Positions 1-6,740 of a stretch of 64,000 bases of DNA are shown piece by piece. The notes under the pieces were generated by a model that worked only from the letters and a program-made list of their open reading frames with translations, was not told the DNA's origin and ran no database searches. Source of the stretch: Bacillus gaemokensis (GTDB taxonomy: Bacteria > Bacillota > Bacilli > Bacillales > Bacillaceae_G); assembly GCF_001590835.1 (NCBI RefSeq), contig NZ_LTAQ01000001.1, positions 84,357 through 148,356 of the forward strand. Direction: 5' to 3'. Numbering within the stretch: the stretch's first letter is position 1; the number at the start of each line of letters is the position of its first letter. The position numbers and the translations under genes were made by a program.

Positions 1-1
1 A

Positions 2-244
2 TCAAACAGATCCCAATTCATTAATCCGAAAAACGGCGATCTACCTCGTTTAGATAAGTATTTCTTTGAAAATACTGTTTTCTATAATGAGCAACCGTAC
101 TGTGAATTAATACGTGCAGATTTCTTTGAACTAGATTTTTCGCCATGCCTAACACCAATAAATGAGGAATTTGATACACTGCGTGAAAAAATTGTATTAG
201 ATCTTACTTTGAAAGTTTTACAAACTCAACAAGTAAACGTTTAA
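2..244 (+). CDS. C-terminal end of an unrecognised protein (cut by window edge)
   Basis: An open frame enters from the left edge and ends at a TAA at 242-244, giving about 80 residues. Composition is that of a real protein: rich in Phe, Tyr, Asp and Glu, with a final amphipathic stretch (residues about 60-75, TLREKIVLDLTLKVL) that could be a helix. I do not recognise the family. It runs opposite to the replication block of the element and towards the ArpU remnant, so it may be a late-side or cargo gene. The start lies outside the window. Confidence 0.5.
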   Translation, partial: SNRSQFINPKNGDLPRLDKYFFENTVFYNEQPYCELIRADFFELDFSPCLTPINEEFDTLREKIVLDLTLKVLQTQQVNV

Positions 245-374
245 CATACCTGAAGTCATCATCTCTTTGGTGGCTCTGTCCTTGAAAGAGTCCAATATAC
301 TTAGGGCTCTTTTTAAATTTTAAGTACCCCTTAACTCGAAGAAGAACCTCGCATCCAGCTTGGTTTTGTTCTTC

Positions 375-482
375 TTAATGTTTCATCTGGACACGAAATG
401 CTTTGTAGTTTTTCAGCACTTTCACCACAAGTCTACGCATCCCTTTTTCATTAATGTCTTCAAAGAATGACAATTGGCTCAT
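375..482 (-). pseudogene. Remnant of an ArpU-type phage late transcriptional regulator
   Basis: ATG at 482 follows a good ribosome binding site (AGGAGGGG, about 9 bases upstream). The 35-residue frame begins MSQLSFFEDINEKGMRRLV, which resembles the start of ArpU-family phage regulators (about 130-150 residues). A TAA stops it at 375-377. The same frame continues past the stop with EEQNQAG, which also looks ArpU-like, and then loses resemblance before running into the convergent gene ending at 244. I read this as a gene with a nonsense codon and a lost 3' part. ArpU proteins are thought to drive late phage genes, so loss would fit a phage that no longer makes particles. The family call rests on memory of a short N-terminus only. 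Confidence 0.42.
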
Positions 483-746
483 ACGATACGCTTCCCCTCC
501 TGCATAATTTTCTGAATCTCGTCCATACTGTAAATAAACCGTCATTTATCAGATTGCCACTTACTAAGCACGGTTTTCTTTTTTTAACATGGCAGTTAGC
601 CTTGCTAGCTGCTCTTTTGTTTTTTGTTATCACTTTCTTAGTTCGGTGCTCATATATTATTTTGAGGCAAAAAACTAATGCTTCTGGGATGAAAAAGGTA
701 TTCTTTTACATCCACTGAATTAACTTCATTATTTCATTTCCTCTTT

Positions 747-775
747 AAAGAGCACTGTTCAAAGGTGCTCTTTTC
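747..775 (+). terminator. Rho-independent terminator
   Basis: Stem AAAGAGCAC (747-755) with GTGCTCTTT (765-773), nine-base loop, followed by a short T run. Confidence 0.7.
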
Positions 776-873
776 TGTATGGAGATTTTTAATCAAATGA
801 AATTTTTGTTATTTTGTAACGAAAATAAACTTTAAGATATAACGTTATGAGTATAAAGCATTTTAATTTTTCT

Positions 874-903
874 AAAGAGCACTTATTTAGTGCTCTTTTT
901 TAT
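874..903 (+). terminator. Rho-independent terminator
   Basis: Stem AAAGAGCACT (874-883) with AGTGCTCTTT, five-base loop, then a six-T run. It would end transcripts from the putative promoter at 814-843. Confidence 0.75.
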
Positions 904-1027
904 GTGAAATTTAGATACCAAATAAAGTTTTTATACAATAAGACTTTATACCATTCTGTCCAATCATCCTTTGTACTTTTTAGATAATATATACAGACAA
1001 ATAAAGACAAGGGGATGAAATACTACG

Positions 1028-1519
1028 ATGGCTGATTATTTTTATAAAGATGGTAAAAAAATTTATAAAAAACGATATCAATCGCATTCTCACCATCAAA
1101 AAGATAACTGTTTTGTTGAAACTCATACAATTGCCGGTACGGGAACAAATTTAACTGGAAATATACCTCTAAATGTTTTCCTACCAACTAATACTTCAAG
1201 AACACTTTTTGAAGATTTTACTAATAACCATAATAAAACATTACTTCAATTTTTTGTTACCGGTACTTCTGCACCCATTGGAGTAACTATTCAAACAAGA
1301 GGTTCTCGCTTACCAATTACCGCTATATTAAGCCCCACTGAAACAAGAATATTTCAAGTAGAAGATTTTCAAAGTCTCATTCTTTCAAATGCTACTACTG
1401 ATGATGCGGGTAGTCTTGGTGTATTTATCCAAAAAACGTTCTGCATCTGTTGTAATGATAGAAATCATAGAAATGATTATTGCGATGAATATTACAGTGA
1501 ATACGACTATGATTGTTAG
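1028..1519 (+). CDS. Putative endospore-appendage-like protein (DUF3992/Ena type, tentative)
   Basis: 163 residues. The N-terminus (1-35) is basic and His-rich. The middle (about 45-135) is a Thr/Ser-rich beta-type domain with a PTETRIFQVEDFQSLIL segment that resembles the proline-turn / 'TRSFTV..LQSI' pattern of DUF3992 proteins, the family of the B. cereus endospore appendage subunits (Ena). It ends in a CICC motif and a Tyr/Asp/Cys tail, again typical of Cys-linked spore surface proteins. There is no signal peptide or membrane segment. A purine-rich GGGG box lies about 13 bases upstream of the ATG. A terminator follows at 1532. It is monocistronic and opposite to the replication block. If the call is right, the element brings its own spore-surface protein; otherwise this is an unknown beta-rich Cys protein. 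Confidence 0.5.
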   Translation: MADYFYKDGKKIYKKRYQSHSHHQKDNCFVETHTIAGTGTNLTGNIPLNVFLPTNTSRTLFEDFTNNHNKTLLQFFVTGTSAPIGVTIQTRGSRLPITAILSPTETRIFQVEDFQSLILSNATTDDAGSLGVFIQKTFCICCNDRNHRNDYCDEYYSEYDYDC

Positions 1520-1531
1520 ATAAAATCAAAC

Positions 1532-1564
1532 AAAGGAACTCTTAATATATAGGGTTCCTTTTCT
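1532..1564 (+). terminator. Rho-independent terminator of the Ena-like gene
   Basis: Stem AAAGGAAC / GTTCCTTT with the loop between 1540 and 1553, followed by TTTTCTGTT; 12 bases after the stop of the gene at 1028-1519. Confidence 0.8.
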
Positions 1565-1648
1565 GTTCCCCACTATCATCCAATCATTCTCAATTTTCAT
1601 ATTTATTCATCTTCTATTCATAATTCCCCTACAAAATAGCGTTTTTGT

Positions 1649-1768
1649 TTAAATTCCCTTATTCACCCAGTAAATAATACTTATAATAACGATGTAATAC
1701 ATCCAAAATTCTTTTGTTTTAGCTGGTTCGATATAGTAATGTTTTATAAAAGCAATAAACCTTTTCAT
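1649..1768 (-). CDS. Small membrane protein, 39 residues
   Basis: ATG at 1768 overlaps the TAA of the preceding gene (TAATG), so translation is probably coupled. The product has a basic start (MKRFIAFIKHYY) and a hydrophobic stretch at about residues 22-35 (FWMYYIVIISIIYW) that could cross the membrane once. It is the last gene of the minus-strand block before the convergent Ena-like gene. Function unknown; phage holin-like or regulatory roles are possible but unsupported. Confidence 0.5.
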   Translation of the reverse strand: MKRFIAFIKHYYIEPAKTKEFWMYYIVIISIIYWVNKGI

Positions 1769-1926
1769 TACTTATATCCCAAAATTACCCTTACATGTTG
1801 TATTAACTGCTCACGACCCATCTTTGTATAACCTTTTATTTTATTATGTCTACAAACTGATTTGAGTTGTTTTAATGGCCACTCTTCCACTGGTGGAATG
1901 TTAATAGTGATGGTTTCTTCACTCAT
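1768..1926 (-). CDS. Small protein with SAP / Rho-N-like helical domain
   Basis: 52 residues starting MSEETITINIPPVEEW. A strong ribosome binding site (GGAGGG) precedes the ATG at 1926. The segment from about residue 15 to 48 (PLKQLKSVCRHNKIKGYTKM then GREQLIQHV) has the helix-turn-helix-extended pattern of SAP or Rho-N-terminal domains, which bind nucleic acid. A longer frame reaches 2019 but has no start signal there. It is coupled to the next gene by a TAATG overlap. Likely a phage small DNA- or RNA-binding protein. Confidence 0.6.
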   Translation of the reverse strand: MSEETITINIPPVEEWPLKQLKSVCRHNKIKGYTKMGREQLIQHVRVILGYK

Positions 1927-1960
1927 CTTTGTTCCCTCCAAAATAAGGATTTTGTTTAGT

Positions 1961-2053
1961 TTAGCTTTCAGAATGGATCTGAATGCCACCTTCTTTTTCG
2001 ATTTGTTCCCAAAGTTCATCCAAAGTCATTTCCTCAACTGGTTTCTTTTTCAT
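1961..2053 (-). CDS. Very small acidic phage-type protein, 30 residues
   Basis: ATG at 2053 follows AGGGAG with about 8 bases spacing. The 30-residue product (MKKKPVEEMTLDELWEQIEK then EGG...) is charged and probably helical. It lies in the same direction and 34 bases before the SAP-like gene. Function unknown; the start signal is the main support. Confidence 0.4.
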   Translation of the reverse strand: MKKKPVEEMTLDELWEQIEKEGGIQIHSES

Positions 2054-2171
2054 TTCTCTCATTCTCCCTTTCTATTCAAATAATTCTTTTTCACATTCTT
2101 TTCACGTTTTCTTCACACATATAGAGAAGTAGTCATGTTACACTTACACTTGAAATACGATATTCTTTTCA

Positions 2172-2197
2172 GTAGGCCCCTACTTCGAGTAAGGGCC
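2172..2197. terminator. Hairpin between phage genes, possible terminator
   Basis: An imperfect inverted repeat, TAGGCCC with GGGCCTTA flanking TAC/GTA, sits between the gene ending at 2229 and the next minus-strand gene. There is no strong T run on either side, so it may be a processing or attenuation hairpin. Confidence 0.35.
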
Positions 2198-2228
2198 TTA
2201 CTCATTTAAAATAACTATTTTGTTTAAA

Positions 2229-2864
2229 TCAGCTGACTGCTGCAGTTTCTTCTTTCTGCTGAGATTCTTTATTTAACTCTTGTCCCATCTTCATTAACAG
2301 ATCTCGGAAATGAGTAAAATCTCCTCTATTGTCATAACCAGCGGAATACGTATAAATTCTCGATTTCCCTAGATTATGAGATTGATATTTTTGATAGTGT
2401 TTAGCTTCTTCTAGGATGAAAAAGAACGCTACGTTTTCCCATTCTTTTTCTACCCAAGCCATATAAAACGTCTCAATACCATAATGTGCAAAATAATCAT
2501 CAAAACTCGCAATGAATCTTTCTTCTCCATCTACTCCAACTACACGATTGTATTCCAAATCGTCAAATGGTTTTATTTCAACTGGGCATTCTTTCTCTAT
2601 CCACTCATAATGTTCCCTAACAGCTTCAGTTTCATCGTCATTCCAAGACTCACGATCTTCATCTACACAAAACTTTAAATGATCTGGATCAAAATAATCT
2701 GAAATATCTTCGCTGTATGGAATAAAGCGGTCTCTTTTCTTCTGAACAACATGAAAGGCATCACATGTATGTCTGTTATCATCCGCACCTGGATATTGTT
2801 TTTCACTAAATAACTTTAAAAACTCAGCCTGTTTTTCTGTTAATTCAACTGTTACCTTTGTCAT
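2229..2864 (-). CDS. Conserved phage-type hypothetical protein, acidic, 211 residues
   Basis: A soluble acidic protein without signal peptide or membrane segment. It begins MTKVTVELTEKQAEFLKLF, then has many aromatic residues and Asp/Glu clusters (about 35-130). It ends in a low-complexity QQKEETAAVS tail. A GGGGAATGAGAG box precedes the ATG at 2864. I recall similar proteins from Bacillus and Listeria phage early regions but know of no function. It sits downstream of the replication genes in the same direction. Confidence 0.6.
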   Translation of the reverse strand: MTKVTVELTEKQAEFLKLFSEKQYPGADDNRHTCDAFHVVQKKRDRFIPYSEDISDYFDPDHLKFCVDEDRESWNDDETEAVREHYEWIEKECPVEIKPFDDLEYNRVVGVDGEERFIASFDDYFAHYGIETFYMAWVEKEWENVAFFFILEEAKHYQKYQSHNLGKSRIYTYSAGYDNRGDFTHFRDLLMKMGQELNKESQQKEETAAVS

Positions 2865-2901
2865 CTCTCATTCCCCATTTCTTAATAAAATTCAAATTGT
2901 A

Positions 2902-3093
2902 TTAAATTAATTGTGTTTTCCGTTCATCTACACGAGTTACTTTTCCATTCTTATATACAAATGACTGTTCACCATGACCGCTTGTTGGTGGTTCTATCTG
3001 ATGAACTTGTCCATCTTTCACGACATAAATCATATTTTCAGCTAAAGAAATTTCAGCTTTCATTTCTGCAATACTTTCTCTAATGATTGTCAC
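2902..3093 (-). CDS. DUF3954 / XtrA-like small phage protein
   Basis: 63 residues from a GTG at 3093, chosen because GGGAG lies 8 bases upstream; an ATG at 3108 would contain that site within the coding sequence. The product has the recognisable core ENMIYVVKDGQVHQIEPP then SGHGEQSF and NGKVTRV, matching DUF3954 proteins of Bacillus phages, related to XtrA of PBSX-type prophages. These are predicted compact beta proteins of unknown role, usually found in the early operon after the replication genes, as here. Confidence 0.65.
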   Translation of the reverse strand: MTIIRESIAEMKAEISLAENMIYVVKDGQVHQIEPPTSGHGEQSFVYKNGKVTRVDERKTQLI

Positions 3094-3169
3094 CGGAACC
3101 ACTCCCATATGTGTTATAATTACTTTGTCGAATAATTATGTCGGGAGCAATCTCGGCTTTTTTATTTGG

Positions 3170-3532
3170 CTATAAATATTGCACAACATTTTCTGGAAAA
3201 AATGACTGTTCCATTGATAAATGAAGTCGTATCGGAATTGGATCTTTATTATCTCTTGCTTTTTTACAAAGTTTCTCAGCGTCTTCCCAATCAAAATGCT
3301 TGTCCTCCACTCGTTTATAACGCCAAATTCCAATCGTGTAATCTTCAAATAGTTCATAACGATCATCAGGTGCTGTCGTTGGCTTCAATTCATCGATTGC
3401 TTTTGCCTGACGTGGCACTTGGACAACTACGTCAGCAAAACGTAATTGTGAATTTAAACGATGAACATGGGCTTTCTTAGGGTCAAATGATACAACTGGT
3501 TCAACATCAAATATTGTCAACTGCTTTGGCAT
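3170..3532 (-). CDS. Phage-type hypothetical protein, 120 residues
   Basis: ATG at 3532 is preceded by GGAGGG at 9 bases. Its first 26 bases overlap the end of the preceding gene, typical of a tight phage operon. The protein starts MPKQLTIFDVEPVVSFDP and is mixed alpha/beta by composition, with basic and acidic patches and no membrane segment. No family recognised. Its position just after the helicase gene suggests an accessory role in the element's replication module, but nothing in the sequence proves it. Confidence 0.6.
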   Translation of the reverse strand: MPKQLTIFDVEPVVSFDPKKAHVHRLNSQLRFADVVVQVPRQAKAIDELKPTTAPDDRYELFEDYTIGIWRYKRVEDKHFDWEDAEKLCKKARDNKDPIPIRLHLSMEQSFFPENVVQYL

Positions 3533-3698
3533 TGTTCTTTCCCTCCAATACCTGCAAACCTGCTTTTAAAATCCCTTCAAGCCGCGTTAAAGTTAATTGA
3601 TCCAATGTTCGCCCATTTATTTCAGCTAATCCTAAACCTAGTAATTTACGAATGATAAATAGTCTTCTGCGTTCAACTTCTTGTCGTAGCAACATCAT
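3507..3698 (-). CDS. FbpA-like small basic phage protein
   Basis: 63 residues. The stretch LLRQEVERRRLFIIRKLLGL then LDQLTLTRLEGILK resembles the short 'Fur-regulated basic protein' (FbpA) family, which is common in Bacillus phages as well as in the Fur regulon. Its ATG overlaps the helicase stop (ATGATG at 3698-3693), so translation is coupled. In phages the function is unknown. The resemblance is to a short family and is only moderately secure. Confidence 0.55.
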   Translation of the reverse strand: MMLLRQEVERRRLFIIRKLLGLGLAEINGRTLDQLTLTRLEGILKAGLQVLEGKNNAKAVDNI

Positions 3699-5026
3699 TG
3701 CACCTCCTGTCTAGGTTGATCATTAAACCTACGCTCTAAATTAACAAACTTACTAAACTCTTTAACCAAAGCTAGTTCTACACTTCCTACAGGTCCGTTT
3801 CTTTGCTTGGCAATTATAATTTCAATCATATTTTTGTTTGGCGTTTCCCTATCGTAATAATCCTCACGATATAAGAGTGTGATAATGTCTGCATCCTGTT
3901 CAATTTGTCCTGTTTCACGTAAGTCTGATGGCATTGGTCGTTTATCTTGTCTGCTCTCTACCGCACGACTAAGTTGCGATAAAGCAACTACACACACGCC
4001 TAATTTTCTAGCCATTAATTTCAATTTACGACTAATCTCGCTTAATTCTTGCATCCTATTTCCTTTGTGCTTTGGATCACCTGTAATAAGCTGCAAATAA
4101 TCAATCATGACTAATACCTTTTTGCCTGGGTGCTTACGTTTGAGCTTTCTTGTTTTGCTATAGATTTCTTGCATTGTCATACCAGCATCATCGTAAATCT
4201 CAAGAGGTAATTTATTAATGATTCCCATAGCTTTTGAAGCCTTATTCCAATCATCTAAGTTAAATGATTTCTTTGGGTTTTTCATTTTCATCGCGTCCAC
4301 GTTTCCAACGCTAGAAACCATTCGTTTGAGTAATTGTTTGTTGCTCATTTCAAGCGAAAATATGGCTACTGCTGTATCTGTTTCAGCTGCATGATATGAA
4401 ATATTAAGCGCAAATGCTGTTTTTCCCACCGACGGACGAGCACCAACAATAATTAAATCTCCCTCTTGAAAACCAGAAGTCATATTGTTCAATTCTGTAT
4501 ATCCAGTGTTAATTCCAGTTAAATCACCAACATCTAATTGCATTTCCTTGTATAGATCAACTAATGTTCCATTCAAATCAAATTCTTCCGAGTATCCTGT
4601 TTCCTCAATCGCATTCAACTGATCAACCGTGTTACTAATTGCGCTAATATCTTTATCATTTTGGATACGATTGTATAAGTTCCCAGCAACTTCTTGAGCA
4701 TGACGCATTTTCCAAGATTCGATAACTAAACCTTCGTGATATGAAAAGTTCTTTGTTGTAGGAACTGAATCAGCTAGATTAATAAAAAAGTCAATCCCAC
4801 CGATTTGCTGTATAAAAGCCTTATCAAACTTTGCAACAAGTGACACAAGATCTATCGGGTTTTCATCACCATCTAATTCACGCATAGCTTTAAAAATGAC
4901 TTGATGTGTTGGAAGTGCGAATTGATTTTCTTTTAACTGACAATCTTTAATCAAATCTCCTTCCAAGATAATAGCTCCCAAAACACTTTGTTCTGCTTCT
5001 ACATTGCGAATGATTTCTTTACTCAT
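3695..5026 (-). CDS. dnaB: Replicative DNA helicase, DnaB family (phage type)
   Basis: 443 residues, full length for the family. N-terminal DnaB domain at 1-110 (EAEQSVLGAII..., primase/loader interaction). C-terminal RecA-like ATPase from about 160, with Walker A GARPSVGKT at 195-203, MIDYLQL (Walker B region) near 310, and the Q-loop/arginine-finger region ARKLGVCVVALSQLSR. I start at ATG 5026, which overlaps the TGA of the upstream replication gene (ATGA), rather than the GTG at 5035. It unwinds DNA at the fork; a phage copy is normally loaded by the DnaD-like organiser encoded just upstream, which is broken here, so loading may now depend on host DnaD/DnaI or may not occur. Confidence 0.93.
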   Translation of the reverse strand: MSKEIIRNVEAEQSVLGAIILEGDLIKDCQLKENQFALPTHQVIFKAMRELDGDENPIDLVSLVAKFDKAFIQQIGGIDFFINLADSVPTTKNFSYHEGLVIESWKMRHAQEVAGNLYNRIQNDKDISAISNTVDQLNAIEETGYSEEFDLNGTLVDLYKEMQLDVGDLTGINTGYTELNNMTSGFQEGDLIIVGARPSVGKTAFALNISYHAAETDTAVAIFSLEMSNKQLLKRMVSSVGNVDAMKMKNPKKSFNLDDWNKASKAMGIINKLPLEIYDDAGMTMQEIYSKTRKLKRKHPGKKVLVMIDYLQLITGDPKHKGNRMQELSEISRKLKLMARKLGVCVVALSQLSRAVESRQDKRPMPSDLRETGQIEQDADIITLLYREDYYDRETPNKNMIEIIIAKQRNGPVGSVELALVKEFSKFVNLERRFNDQPRQEVQ

Positions 5027-5971
5027 TGCGCCCACCCATTATTCTGTAAAAACACTTGAAGTTCTTCTTCAGTAGGAATACTTTCTTTCCAAGATTCTTG
5101 TTGGTTTAATACTTGCTTAGTCGATTTAGATAAACCTTTTTGTTGGTAAGCTGGCTGTTGTTGTACCTTCACCGTTCGCTTAGCACGAAACTCTTTATCA
5201 GCTGCATCAACATCAGCTACTGTTTTCAGACCTTTAAGATGCCAATCTCGTAAAATGGTATTTACGTAAGACATGTTTCTAGTATTTTTTTCTAAAGCAA
5301 TCTCCATCGCCTTAACAACAAGTTCTGCATTTAAGTCATCTTCCCAAGCTTGAATACCTTCTGCGATAAAAGGAGTAATAAGTCCGAAATTTTGTTCGTA
5401 AAAAGAAATTGGATTAACTTCAACAACATCCGCACATTCTTCTTGTTGTTCTTTTTCTTTTTCTTTTTCTTTTTCTTTTTCTTTTTCTTTTTCTTCTTCT
5501 TTTTCTTCTTCCTTACAAGGGTCTTCGAAGCCCCTTCAAACGGACTGATAAATACTCCCTAATACGAGAAATTTTAAAGTCTTGTTGTTCTTCTAATTGC
5601 AAACAAGTTTCATAAAAATCAACTAAAAAATCTTGATCTTTCACAGATTGGATTTCTTTTAAAACACACTTTTCAATGTTTACATTTTTAATCGGATTGA
5701 ACTTTAACCAGTTAATTAAAAATAATTCTTTTGTTTTTTGGTTATAGTTAATTTTTCCGTACTCAGCAAAACGCTCTAATAGCTTCATAACAGTTTCGCG
5801 GTTATATCCTGTATCTGTTTCAATAATGCGAAGTGGAAGCTCATAAATGCCTGATTGAGACGTTTTACTGTTTGTCATTAATTACAAGTAAAAATACTTT
5901 TCCTCCGGTGTAAGATCTAAAACAAATGAATCCTGCCAAAATGAAACATGTACTGGTCTATAAACTGCCAT
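5023..5971 (-). pseudogene. Broken phage replisome organiser (DnaD-like), nonsense plus frameshift
   Basis: ATG at 5971 with GGGAGG 8 bases upstream starts MAVYRPVHVSFWQDSFV then LTPEEKYFYLY-LMTNSKTSQ, the N-terminus of phage replisome organisers. An in-frame TAA at 5882-5884 sits where the family has a Tyr codon (TAT). The frame then runs from 5878 to a stop at 5513. The C-terminal DnaD/DnaB_2 domain (EIALEKNTRNMSYVNTILRD, then WHLKGLKTV) continues in another frame to 5023. Deleting one G from a run of four (plus strand CCCC, 5531-5534) would join the frames through a Lys/Glu linker. So two separate lesions are needed to explain it, unless the G run is a sequencing error or a programmed shift. 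The protein would bind the element's origin and load the helicase. Products of re-initiation at 5878 and in the 3' frame are possible but would be split domains. Confidence 0.8.
5451..5492. repeat. Hexanucleotide repeat (CTTTTT)x7 coding a Lys-Glu linker
   Basis: Seven exact copies of a 6-bp unit, with degenerate units up to 5512. On the minus strand it reads (AAAGAA)n, giving Lys-Glu repeats between the two domains of the replisome organiser. Whole-unit changes keep the frame, so length can vary without loss of function. Confidence 0.9.
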
Positions 5972-5972
5972 A

Positions 5973-6149
5973 TTATTCATCCTCCCGTTTACATATCGCA
6001 AATCCGTTTTCTATACGTAACAAGCGATAATTCTTGTATCCTGTTGTTAAATATTGTTTTACTAAGTAATTTAGGTGCTGCTCTGATGTCGCTTGCTGAA
6101 ATATCTTAGGATTCAGCAACACTCTATGTAATGATTTGTCTAAAAGCAT
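5973..6149 (-). CDS. Small phage-type hypothetical protein, 58 residues
   Basis: I choose the ATG at 6149, which has GGAG 8 bases upstream; a GTG at 6158 would include that site. The product starts MLLDKSLHRVLLNPKIFQQA and ends in a basic segment YRLLRIENGFAICKREDE. Its last codons contain the ribosome binding site of the replisome organiser gene, so the two are in one transcript. No family recognised. Confidence 0.55.
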   Translation of the reverse strand: MLLDKSLHRVLLNPKIFQQATSEQHLNYLVKQYLTTGYKNYRLLRIENGFAICKREDE

Positions 6150-6162
6150 ACAACACACTCCA

Positions 6163-6191
6163 TTGTTATATCGCTTTCGACTTGGTATAAT
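6163..6191 (+). promoter_or_regulatory. Strong vegetative-type promoter facing against the operon
   Basis: TTGTTA (6163-6168), exactly 17 bases, TATAAT (6186-6191), with TG one base before the -10 box (extended -10). It points to the plus strand while all neighbouring genes are on the minus strand. Confidence 0.7.
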
Positions 6192-6197
6192 TAACCT

Positions 6198-6256
6198 AAC
6201 TTAATTTTTGAAAGCTATTGATCTATCACTCTGCCAAGTGATAGATTTTTTATTTT
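6198..6256 (+). ncRNA. Candidate small RNA of about 55-60 nt
   Basis: Downstream of the promoter at 6163-6191 there is no reading frame. A perfect 10-bp stem (ATCTATCACT / AGTGATAGAT, 6221-6230 and 6237-6246) is followed by TTTTTTATTTT. This makes a complete promoter-terminator unit. The end overlaps the 3' end of the convergent gene at 6250-6540, so the RNA would be antisense to its last codon and trailer. Function unknown. Confidence 0.5.
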
Positions 6257-6540
6257 CTACGTATTACTAAGGAGGCATTAACTCCTTTTACTTTTACTCT
6301 TAAATCTTTAATCACTACACGATAACTCATCGATGCCTCATGTTCTTCTTTTGTATCACGAAGCATTTTAAATTCTTTCATACATCGCTCCAGTTCTTCT
6401 TCCCAGCGATTTGATTCTTCGGCAGATTTTGCATTAAACATGTTATGAATGCATGCAATCATACAGTTATGAAGTTTATTCGCAAATGAATAGTCCCCTG
6501 GAAGAACTAGATCATGAAGACGATCGTATTTATGTGTCAT
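6250..6540 (-). CDS. Phage-type hypothetical protein, 96 residues
   Basis: ATG at 6540 follows AAGGAGGCGTAATTC, a strong ribosome binding site. The protein starts MTHKYDRLHDLVLPGDYSF, has a charged helical middle (about 40-70) and a basic C-terminus (VKVKGVNASLVIRRK). No membrane segment and no family recognised. It lies in the early minus-strand block of the element. Confidence 0.55.
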   Translation of the reverse strand: MTHKYDRLHDLVLPGDYSFANKLHNCMIACIHNMFNAKSAEESNRWEEELERCMKEFKMLRDTKEEHEASMSYRVVIKDLRVKVKGVNASLVIRRK

Positions 6541-6656
6541 GAATTACGCCTCCTTCCTATTTGAGTTGATGCTGTACGCATCGTTACAACCAGAAAGTCG
6601 TTTTGTAGGGGTACGAGGAACAATTCCTTTCTGGTCATAACGACAAGCACAGTGGC

Positions 6657-6686
6657 TTGTCCAAATGATTAATAAAATGTTATAAT
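6657..6686 (+). promoter_or_regulatory. Putative plus-strand promoter within the minus-strand block
   Basis: TTGTCC (6657-6662), 18-base spacer, TATAAT (6681-6686) with the extended -10 form TGTTATAAT. It faces the end of the gene at 6720-6941. Confidence 0.5.
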
Positions 6687-6692
6687 TGCTTT

Positions 6693-6740
6693 ATCAAATT
6701 GTTTCAGAGCTACTGTTGTCTAGGCGGTAGCTTTTTCTTT
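6693..6740 (+). ncRNA. Candidate small RNA of about 45-50 nt
   Basis: A short non-coding stretch follows the promoter at 6657-6686 and ends in a stem (AGCTACTG pairing with CGGTAGCT, one T-G wobble) and TTTTTCTTTT. The terminator overlaps the last codons of the convergent gene at 6720. Same architecture as the unit at 6163-6256. It could instead be only a terminator-like palindrome at the gene end. Confidence 0.4.

Larger units (their letters stand above)
483..1027. other. 545-bp intergenic stretch with two rho-independent terminators
   Basis: No convincing gene. It holds two plus-strand terminators with nearly the same stem (AAAGAGCAC at 747-755 and 874-882) and, between them, a possible promoter TTGTAA (814-819), 18-base spacer, TATAAC (838-843). 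That arrangement could make a transcript of about 50 nt ending at the second terminator. An open frame at 467-718 with a hydrophobic middle has no ribosome binding site and overlaps the ArpU remnant. Confidence 0.5.

Noticed and set aside
467-718. Open frame of 83 codons with a hydrophobic middle, followed by a terminator
   Set aside because: No ribosome binding site, overlaps the ArpU start on the other strand, and the composition looks like non-coding text. A real small membrane protein is not fully excluded.
3111-3167. Third plus-strand promoter-terminator unit
   Set aside because: The -10 box TGTTATAAT is good but the following hairpin has only about three pairs and no -35 is visible; kept only as a remark in another finding.
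5350-5562. Frame with a long poly-Phe run on the plus strand
   Set aside because: It is the complement of the Lys-Glu linker of the broken replisome organiser.
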